From Paroedura picta (taxonomy: Eukaryota; Chordata; Lepidosauria; Squamata; Gekkonidae), in contig NC_135373.1 of assembly GCF_049243985.1 (NCBI RefSeq), forward strand, positions 94,669,213-94,733,212: a stretch of 64,000 nucleotides of DNA, read 5' to 3'. The notes beneath the pieces are model-generated. The model had not been told where the DNA came from and made no database searches. It saw only the letters and a list, made by a program, of their open reading frames with translations. Positions 56,489 to 64,000 of this stretch are shown here, piece by piece; the stretch's first letter is position 1; the number at the start of each line of letters is the position of its first letter. The position numbers and the translations under genes were made by a program.

Positions 56489-57736
56489 GTGAGCCCCCGC
56501 GTATCTCGTTTCTTTCCTGTGGTTGGGGCGGGCGGGCGATGGCAGGCCGTGTAGGGCGGGCTGTGTCCGGTGAGCGGCGGCGGGGTGGTAGCGCTTTCCC
56601 GCTCTCGAGGAGGGGGGCGGCGCCATGTTTTGTCATGGTGGGGGCGGAGAGGAGACGGGGGCTGCACGTGGAGAGAGAGAGAGAGCCTCGGCGGTTGCCT
56701 TCGGGCGGCAGGAAGCCGCGGGTGGCCTTGGACCTGTGCCCCGGGTGGGGTGGGGGCCCCTGGCCGTCGCCAGAGCCTTCCTGGTGATGTTGTGAAGCTC
56801 CGGATTTCGTCGGCGTCTTTCCAAGCAAACGGGGTTCCCGTCTGTGAAATTTCAAACTACCCAGGCGCGATGTGTTACGGTTGGCTCCGTGCCCCGAGCG
56901 AGAGCGCGTGGAGTCCTTTGCTCTGGTCTCGTACGCGTTCTTCTGGTGGGAGGCGGATCGCCAGCCAGGGTTACAAAGCCCGCGCACGGTTACTTGTGAA
57001 TAAACGCCCGCTAGTTCAGTGGTCTTCTTAACTCCACAAATGAAGGCATTGGCAGTAGTTCGGGCTAGCCTGTTGGAAGCTCTGTTAAGGACTGTTGAAC
57101 AGTTGTTTGTATAAACATGGGCTTCTTTTTGTAAAGTCATCCAGAACTCTTCAGCGGGACATGCTTGCTTTCCTTTTTCTTAACGTATATTTGCTGGTTC
57201 TGGTCATTGCTAGGGTTCGTTTTTGTGACTGCTGCAGTTCTAACTTGAGATGACACCTGCTTCCCAGAGAAAACTTCAAAAAAGCAAACAACCCCACCCT
57301 CTAAAAATACCTCTAGTTAATACTGCCATAATACTTCTTTTTAGGACACTTGCTATATTTCTTCTTTCCGTTTCCGTTTTGTCGTGTCTAAGAGTTGAAA
57401 GTGTTCAAAGTGGGAATCTGTTCCCAACATCAGAAATAATGGGTTGCCAAGCTAAAATGTGAACAGCCGATATTGAGTAGAGAGTTGTTTATTATGAGAA
57501 AGTTGATTTTAAGATTGAGATAATGTATGATTAAAAATTGATTTCTTGACTGGTTTCCTGCAGTGAAGAGTGGTGGTCTAGACACTTATTCCTAAACAAC
57601 ACTTGACAGAACTAAGGAAAGTGCAACTAAATGTTATTTATTTATCAGTACAAAATTGAAATATAGCAGCAACTGAGTCTGGTAAGAGGGCAGAATAACA
57701 GTTTAGGTAACAAATAAAATAAACTTGTATTACATG
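56489..57736 (+). other. TMPO: TMPO intron 1, proximal part
   Basis: Starts with GTGAGC. The CpG-rich part continues to about 56960, then the sequence becomes A/T-rich. Several 60-250-codon frames in the CpG part, on both strands, are composition shadows. No exon was recognised. Confidence 0.8.
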
Positions 57737-57910
57737 GTAAATATAGAGTTCAATAGCACCTTAAGACCAACAAAGATTTAATCAAGGTGTGAGCTTTTGA
57801 GCGCATGCGCTCTTCTGCAGACTAAATGAACAGCCATCATAACTGTAGAAATATAAGGTAAACGCAAATTTTTTGTGCTACTTCAGACCAACACGGCTAC
57901 CCACTTGAAT
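57737..57910. mobile_element. Palindromic repeat family, composite copy
   Basis: An inverted arm (AGTTCAATAGCACC, AAGACCAACAAAGATTTAAT, GAGCGCATGCGCTC) is followed by about 60 bp of middle sequence and then the tail in the opposite sense (CAGACCAACACGGCTACCCA). A 13-bp direct duplication, CTTGTATTACATG, flanks it (57724-57736, 57911-57923). It lies in TMPO intron 1. Confidence 0.88.
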
Positions 57911-57923
57911 CTTGTATTACATG

Positions 57924-58442
57924 ACTTAGTCCTTTCTGTAAATTACGTTCCTCGCCTGTATAATCTTTTGGAATGGTGGATAGTTTTGTTTTAGGGGAGC
58001 TGCAAATACTATTTTTGCAAGTACTAGTGGTATTTATGCAATGTGAAGTGTGACAAGGAAATACTAACCAGGAGTTACCATTGCTTCTTGGTGCAGCAGT
58101 TGCTGTTGAAATTGCACTGTTTTGCTTGTTTGCCTGGAGTAGCAGTGATAAATATGAATATTGTTGGTGTCTAACACTTTTAACCATGAATTCTCAATCT
58201 AGTTAAGCATTCAGCCACTTTCTGAGGTACCATAATGTGTACCGTGCTTTTAACGGGATGAGAATCTAAACTCTTTTAGCAGGTGGATGTTTGCTTTTTC
58301 TTAGTCATTCATGCACTTTTAAAAATTGAAGTTGCGATTAAATTAAAACCTTTTGGGGGGGATGATTTCACCTAAAAAGGACTGAAAAGACTTTCAGATA
58401 ACATTAGTAAACTTATTTATTCCATTGAAATACTTTGTAGAG
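57924..58442 (+). other. TMPO: TMPO intron 1, unassigned part
   Basis: No repeat family or exon recognised. Confidence 0.5.
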
Positions 58443-58739
58443 GAGTGGTCCCCAGCCTTTTTATCACCTGGGACTGGTCAACGCTTGACAATTTTACTGA
58501 GGCCTGGGGGGGGGGGTAGTCTTTTGCTGAGGGATGTCACTGCCGCCACCTGAGCCTCTGCCCCGTTTGCTTTCCCGCCGCCCACTGGAGCCCCAGCTAT
58601 GGTGGCCACCAGAGAGCACCAAAAGTGAGCTGGCGGCAGAGTGGCATGGCAACCCCCAAGGCAGCAGCCAGGCAGGAGGATGAGGAGCAACTGCAGCCCA
58701 GTACCAACTGATCTACTGACCGGGGGTTGGGGACCACTG
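58443..58739. mobile_element. hAT MITE with 8-bp target duplication
   Basis: Ends GAGTGGTCCCCAGCC and GGTTGGGGACCACTG; perfect duplication TTGTAGAG (58435-58442, 58740-58747). The interior (GCCGCCCACTGGAGCCCC, CAGCAGCCAGGCAGGAGG) differs from the other three GC-rich copies, so it is a separate subfamily. Confidence 0.9.
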
Positions 58740-58928
58740 TTGTAGAGCTCTACAGGATTAATATTTGCAAGGCTTAGTGGGGTAAGTGATTTCTATGTAG
58801 GGAATCCAGTTGAAGCTGTAAGAATTTTAATTCAGATATGTGCAAATATATTTGAGATATGACAAGTAAAAGACAGACTAGGTGAACACATCCTGGCTGG
58901 GATGTGCATTTCAATCTGTCCTCTAGTG

Positions 58929-59229
58929 CAGTGGTCCCCAACCTTTATTAGGCTGGGGACCGGCAGGGCATTGGGTCGCGCCCGCAGGGACCGCGCCCAC
59001 GCGAGCCACGCCCATGCTTCGGGCCGCGCCCGCGGATCGGGCCGAGCGGGCGCAGCCTGGCCCTGATTCCCTCTCCCCGCCCTCCCGCAGTAAGTAGCTT
59101 CCCGGGCCGCAAGCTTGCGGCCCGGGAAGTTTTTTACTGCGCGGGGGGGCGGGGAGAGGGAGCCGCGGCCCGGCGCCATGGCCTTTGCGGCCCGGCGCCG
59201 GGCTGCGGCCCGCAGGTTGGGGACCACTG
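58929..59229. mobile_element. hAT MITE with 8-bp target duplication
   Basis: Ends CAGTGGTCCCCAACC and GGTTGGGGACCACTG are perfect inverses; perfect duplication CTCTAGTG (58921-58928, 59230-59237). The interior matches 18049-18397 and contains a perfect 32-bp palindrome at 59098-59129. Perfect ends suggest a recent insertion in the TMPO intron. Confidence 0.95.
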
Positions 59230-59237
59230 CTCTAGTG

Positions 59238-59807
59238 CCTTGTTTCCTTTAGTTCTTGTATTTCACTTAGTGTGAAGATTCCTTTCTGGTAGTGGTGGAG
59301 CTTTTCTGGTAACCAAAGTATTTGTAAATAAACTCATACTCCTAATGGAGTCAATCTGCAAGTTTAGGATCATATTATCTTTTTAGCTGTGGCTACTGTC
59401 TGATCTTTATAAGCAAAAAAGCTTCAGTCAGTGGGTAAAAGCATCTAAGTAATATCTCTTTGCATAACCATGGCACTGTGGAAGCAAGTACAGAACTGTG
59501 TCTTTCTGAGTTACAGGGTTCACATGAGGAACTAATGTTATGGTTTCCAACTCTGTCCGCACTGTCCCAAGTTCTGGGAGCCATGGCCTGTGCTGTTATT
59601 TCTCATGTGATTTTTTTTTTAAGGTATGAAAAGGAACTATATTGTGGTGTCTACCACACTATAAATATAAGAGAAGTGGTATAAAATGCACCCCAGACTC
59701 ATCACCTGTGAGCTCAAATCAAAGAAAACCCTTTTTCAGTCATATTTCCAGGATTTAATAAGTTCTTCCATGTGGCAGAACAGCCATACATGCCCACTCA
59801 GAGCCTC
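59238..59807 (+). other. TMPO: TMPO intron 1, unassigned part
   Basis: No exon or repeat family recognised. Confidence 0.5.
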
Positions 59808-59996
59808 TCCCCTTCTAACCCTCTCCAGGCCCATCATTGGCCACTTGGGGTGTGGGATTAACATGGCCATATCACCTGATAAATGTTTTACAGATTTTAC
59901 ATATCTATAAAGAATTAATTCTTTCCAAGTCAGGAAACCCTTCCAGGGCCACCAAGAAACCCCAGAGTTTCACGAACCCCTAGTTGAGGAAGCCTG
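59808..59996. mobile_element. hAT-like MITE fragment, 6354 family
   Basis: Right part of the family: CCAGGCCCATCATTGGCCAC, AAACCCTTCCAGGGCCACC and the end TAGTTGAGGAAGCCTG. The left terminus is missing. Confidence 0.65.
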
Positions 59997-60334
59997 CTAC
60001 AAAAGATGGACATGTGAATTACTGATCAGCTCATCTGTGATGTCAAAACCCACTTGCCAGTCTCTTCAGAATGATTTGGCAGCTTGTAAAAAATTGGGAA
60101 TTGTTTTAAAAGGCTTGAGGGGATTGACAAGGAGAATCAATTCTGGATTTTCTGTTTCACAGATGCACAAGACTGTGACTCTGAGCAATTCAAATGTAGT
60201 GTGATTTTCAGATACATATATTTCTTGCAGCATGATCTGCTGGAAGCAATGTTAAAGATTCAGCATGACTCCAACACACACTTCTAAATGCAAAGAAAAT
60301 CAATAGCTATCTGTTGAGAATGCATACATTTATT

Positions 60335-60990
60335 TATTTACCTGCCGCCCTCCCTTTTAGCTCACGGTGGTTTACATTATAACTCTCATAACAATACAGT
60401 ACAGTGAAATGTTCAAATATAAAAAATTATTTATCAGTGGAAAACCTTCTATCAACAGTGTAAGAACAGTACCCAATAAATAGTGGTTTGGTCTGACTGC
60501 ACAGTGACTCCATTGTTGTGCCATTTATGGGGCTTCTGGCTGATGGTTGGAAGCTTATTCAGATGACCAAATGCTTGGTGGGAGAGCCCCTTTTTGCATG
60601 CCCTGCAGAATTGTTTTAGTTCCATCAGGGCCCTGATGTCTTCTGGGAGCTCATTATACCAGGTGGGAACCAAGACTGAGAATGCCCTAGCTCTAGTTGT
60701 TGACAGACGAGCTTCTCTGGAGCTAGGGATTGCCAGTTTTTTGGTGATTAAAGTGCATAAAGCTCTCTTGGGGGGATAGTGGAAAGGCTGTTTCCCAGAT
60801 ACTCAGAGCCAAGACTGTGTATGGCCTTGAGATCATTACCAGAAGCTTAAGCCTGATCCTGTAGTCAACTGGTAGCCAGTGCAGCTATTGGAGTGTGGGC
60901 TAAATATGGGCCCTCCATGGTATTCCCTGCCTGCCGCATTCTGGACTAGTTTGGAGTTTCTGGGTCAGGGATAAGGGTAGGCCTGAGTAG
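60335..60990 (-). mobile_element. L2-type LINE 3' part
   Basis: The minus-strand frame reads VPTWYNELPEDIRALMEL and FCRACKKGLSHQAFG, L2 ORF2 C-terminal motifs. Upstream (60800-60990) is reverse L2 text with interruptions. The 3' UTR ends at about 60335 beside an ATTTATTTA run. It lies inside TMPO intron 1, antisense to the gene. Confidence 0.85.
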
Positions 60991-62117
60991 AGCTAGTTGC
61001 AGAAATTTTCACAGCAGTCCCATGCAGATCAACGGATCCTCTGAGATGGAGCTACACAGACTAGTGCGCAGGGAAGTGGAGAAAAGATGAAGGTTCTGAT
61101 CTATGGTAATGTGGAGAAGAGTATGCTATGAAGACAGAGAGGAGGAAAGGGTGAATAGGAATAAAGTTTTGTGGAAATATACAGAGAAAAGGAGAAAGTG
61201 TAGTTTTAGTAATTTTATTTATACTTGGATTTGTTGTTGTCTGCCCTCTCTGAAGAAAGGATTGTTACAGTGTCTCTCTTGATATAATAGAGGTGTAACC
61301 AGAAAACTGGTTTTTCCCAAGGACTTTTTTCAAGCTTTCAGTGGCAAACTGCAAAATTCAGGGAAACAGAGGAGAAATTAGATTTTTTTTTCTGACATTC
61401 AAATTATATAGCATGGAAGAATGAGAATTTTTCCCTTGGAAATTTTGAAGAGCCCTGAAATACTTATGAAGCACTTGTTTTTCTTTTGGAATTTCTGACA
61501 AAAAAAATCAGGCAAAGCTTTCTTCAAGCAACATATATAACATGGGAAAATATCTGAGGACTTCATTTTCAGTTTTTCTGATGAAAAAACTGGGACATTT
61601 TAGAGAATACTGAAAAAACACCTTGAGGGAATATGGTGTGTGTAAATATTTTATTTCCTTTTGGAATGAATGAAATATCCTAAGAACAGAGTTTGCACCT
61701 GTTTGGTAACACCTAGCACATTTCTTAGCTAGCATAGACTGTCCTACCCTTATCCATAGATGAGATGCAATCACTTGCTTAGCCAAATAGTCTAAACTAA
61801 AGCATCTACTTTATTTCTTCAGAGATATTTTGAAGTCTGGTTTTACTACCCCCGATTTCATTTCTCTATTGGATTGGATCCTTTTGACAGGACACCTGGA
61901 GCAGCTTGCCTTTTCCAGTTCAGAGCAGTTCTTGCAGAGGAAGCTCAGTTCTGCTGACTTCAGTGCCTCTTACTGGCTGCTGGTTATAATTGCAAGTTTC
62001 CCTACTTCAAAGCAGTTAGTCTTGATTAAGCTAATTTGTCCTTACTGAAAAATGTAATAACCATGTTTCTTTCTACGCTGAATGCAAGTAAGTATGAAGG
62101 TAACTCTGCTTTTTGAA
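60991..62117 (+). other. TMPO: TMPO intron 1, unassigned part
   Basis: No exon or repeat family recognised; A/T-rich. Confidence 0.5.
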
Positions 62118-62250
62118 AGATTCAAATGGGTAGCCTTGCTGGTCTGAAGCAGCAGAACAAAGTTAGAGTCCAGTGGCACCTTTAAGAACAACAGAGTTTT
62201 ATTCAAGGTATGAACTTCTGTATGCACCCACATTTCCTCAGATACTATAT
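62118..62250 (-). mobile_element. Palindromic repeat family, copy with tail
   Basis: Starts with the reverse tail (GATTCAAATGGGTAGCC, GGTCTGAAGCAGCAG), then the arm (GAGTCCAGTGGCACCTTTAA, GTTTTATTCAAGGTATGAAC). It shows that the tail lies outside the arm in this family. Confidence 0.8.
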
Positions 62251-62356
62251 CATGGAATGGCAGTAAACAGTTCATGCTTACAGACAAAGTGTGAGGGTAA
62301 ATTAATATACAGCATAATTAAAATTAACAGATTCCAGAGATAAATTGGAAAAAAAG

Positions 62357-62626
62357 GAGCCAGCTTGGTGTAGTGCTTAGGAGTGCAGACTTCTAATCTG
62401 GTGAGCCAGGTTTGACTCCCTGCCTCCCCCACATGCAACCAGTTCAGTGACCTTGGGCTTGCCACTGCACTGATGAAACTGATCTGACTGAGCAGTGATA
62501 TCAGGGCTCTCTCAGCCTCACCTACCTCACAGTGTTGTGGGGAGAGGAAAGGGAAGGTGACTGTAAGCTGCTTTGAGACTCCTTCGGGGAGAGAAAAGCG
62601 GCATATAAGAACCAACTCTTCATCAA
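62357..62626 (+). mobile_element. tRNA-derived SINE
   Basis: A complete plus-strand member of the 11180 family: AGCCAGCTTGGTGTAGTGC, CCAGGTTTGACTCCC, ACCTTGGGCTTGCCACTG and GGCATATAAGAACCAACTC. Confidence 0.88.
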
Positions 62627-62709
62627 TTTGGATTTGTTTATACTCACTTGAAATTGAATTGCATGGGAAACATCTAGGGTTCAATACATGTGTCTACATT
62701 AAGAGACTG

Positions 62710-62785
62710 ATGGGTGACTAGATAATCGCCCAGAGCCATAGGGAAGGGTGGTATAGAAATATAAATAAATAATAATAATAAATAA
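62710..62785 (+). mobile_element. L2-type LINE tail
   Basis: GAAGGGTGGTATAGAAATAT followed by AATAAATAATAATAATAAAT; the 3' end only. Confidence 0.65.
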
Positions 62786-64000
62786 TCAATTGCTGCCAGC
62801 AGTTAGCTGAGGCTTTGGCCTTCTGCCCCCCTACCTGGCCTCTCAAGCATGGAAACATCTTGGGGTATCTTCTTTGATGTAGAGTATTTGGCTATCAATC
62901 TTTACAGATCAGGAAAAAAGCACTTATATATATATACACATACACACCATTCCAACCAAATTGCATTATACTAGTCATATGACAGAGGGTGTTGGGCTCG
63001 CCAGGAAATGACTGGTGGTGGCTGCCAGTGCCTTGGGATGAAGGCATACTGAGTTGAGTGGGAGAAACTGGCGCAGAAGCCTTGGGCTACCTTACGGAGG
63101 ATGGGGATGGTAATTGGCTGTTGGGATGCAACCCAGCCTGACTTGAGCACTTTCCCACTGCAGAGACTTTCCCTTCCTCTTCCTGTTAGTGTGCCTCATG
63201 CATCAATAACTTGCTTATAGTTGCTGCTGCCTTGTTAGTTGCAGGTGTTTGTAACATCTTTGCTTGGTTGGGATTCTTTTATTACATCTTTCTGCCAAAG
63301 GAAATAATGAATGAGGGGTGTGTGCTGCTGCTGCTTTGTAACCCTGGGTGTGTTCAGGCTAGCCAATTAGGGTGGCCCTGAGGAGGAGCTGACTGCCTGT
63401 GACTTCAGATTTGAAAAATAAGTTCTGTAGAAAGGAGACCTTCTCGAAGCAGTCATGTTGAAAGAAAGGAGGTTTTCTGTTCTGGTCCTTGCAAAGCAGC
63501 ATTTTTTGGCTGTGGCACAGGGAAGGTTGTGTGGTCCAGCTAATTGTGTAGCATCTGAGGTTATGTAACAGATCTGTTGAATTTTTAAGACTGTCCTTTC
63601 AGTCCTTTCAGTTATGTGAGGCCTAAATGTGATGACCTGAGCATTTTCAAGCTGGTTGTCATTGAGACAAATGCTCGCTGAGCCTCCTGAACACAAGCTG
63701 ATTTTGTTAGTAGCTTTAAATGCTGGTGTGGTATCACAAGTATTCGTGTAATGAAGTCTCACAGTAACTGTTTATTGTGCATGAGTGAGGATCTATGGCC
63801 AAAGGCCTTTGCGACTACAGGTGGTAAAGAAGTAAAGGCTAATGAATGGATTTCAGGTTCTGAAGTAATTTATATGGCACCTTTTGAAGGTATACTTAGC
63901 AATCAAAGCAATCAAACCAATAAAAGCAATGTTAATACCATGCTCAAAAGCACAGGGACAGAAATCTGAAGAGTTGAAATCAAACCTGTACTCTAGACTA
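62786..64000 (+). other. TMPO: TMPO intron 1, distal end of window
   Basis: No recognisable exon. In particular, the text that should open the next TMPO exon (human KATKKTDKPRQ-like) was not found in any frame. A (TA/CA) run lies near 62925-62950. Frames at 63367-63762 (minus) and 63751-63969 (plus) show no family motif. Confidence 0.5.

Larger units (their letters stand above)
55850..56960 (+). promoter_or_regulatory. TMPO: CpG-rich TMPO promoter and 5' region
   Basis: A G+C-rich, CpG-dense block of about 1.1 kb surrounds TMPO exon 1, the only such block not explained by a mobile element. No TATA box is seen. An E2F-like TTTCGCGG lies at 55893-55900, which fits the known cell-cycle-linked expression of TMPO, and CCAAT boxes lie closer to the start. 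The transcription start probably falls between about 56050 and 56200. CpG promoters of this type are often bidirectional. Confidence 0.8.

Noticed and set aside
56394-57140. 248-codon minus-strand frame across TMPO exon 1 and intron
   Set aside because: Shadow of the CpG island; Arg/Pro/Ser-rich with no family motif and ending in non-island DNA.
63751-63969. 72-codon frame near the end of the window as a possible TMPO exon
   Set aside because: It has no similarity to TMPO or another recognised protein and no convincing acceptor/donor pair.

Overview
The window looks like a squamate reptile (lizard-type) nuclear chromosome. The evidence is the repeat community: CR1, L2-type and RTE-BovB LINEs, a Sauria-type SINE ending in ACCTTT units, several tRNA-headed SINEs, a 5S-rRNA-headed SINE, abundant hAT-type MITEs, Helitron-like elements and one decayed Ty3/Gypsy element. 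The exact lineage cannot be fixed from sequence alone. No bacterial-style genes, operons or CRISPR arrays are present.

Only three functional loci can be supported. A tRNA-Asp(GTC) gene lies on the minus strand (46810-46881) and a tRNA-Trp(CCA) gene on the plus strand (47466-47537), transcribed away from each other about 0.58 kb apart. About 8.7 kb further on, a CpG-rich promoter leads into exon 1 of TMPO (thymopoietin/LAP2; 56216-56488), whose first 50 codons match the vertebrate LEM-like domain almost residue for residue. The rest of the window (56489-64000) is TMPO intron 1; no second exon was found.

Region by region: 1-46 kb is gene-poor and repeat-rich. It holds three Helitron-like elements (2308-2854, 8416-8967, 21783-22422), a near-identical 3.1-kb tandem duplication (8690-14805), hAT MITEs with intact 8-bp target duplications (6354, 18049, 40256; two more at 58443 and 58929 in the TMPO intron), a 109-bp-arm inverted repeat (19055-19711), nested LINE/MITE insertions (29630-30355) and a minus-strand Gypsy fossil (about 35186-37262). 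46.6-47.7 kb is the tRNA locus, which also holds a decayed tRNA-Asp copy. 49-55 kb is repeats, including a palindromic fold-back family. 55.85-56.96 kb is the TMPO CpG promoter and first exon.

No wholly new biological system is claimed. The most interesting items are the palindromic repeat family flanked by 10-bp and 13-bp target duplications, the Helitron-like elements carrying hairpin-forming GC-rich arrays, the fresh tandem duplication, and the tRNA pair next to TMPO with its fossil tRNA. All repeat-family names rest on reading motifs and ends by eye; no database search was run.
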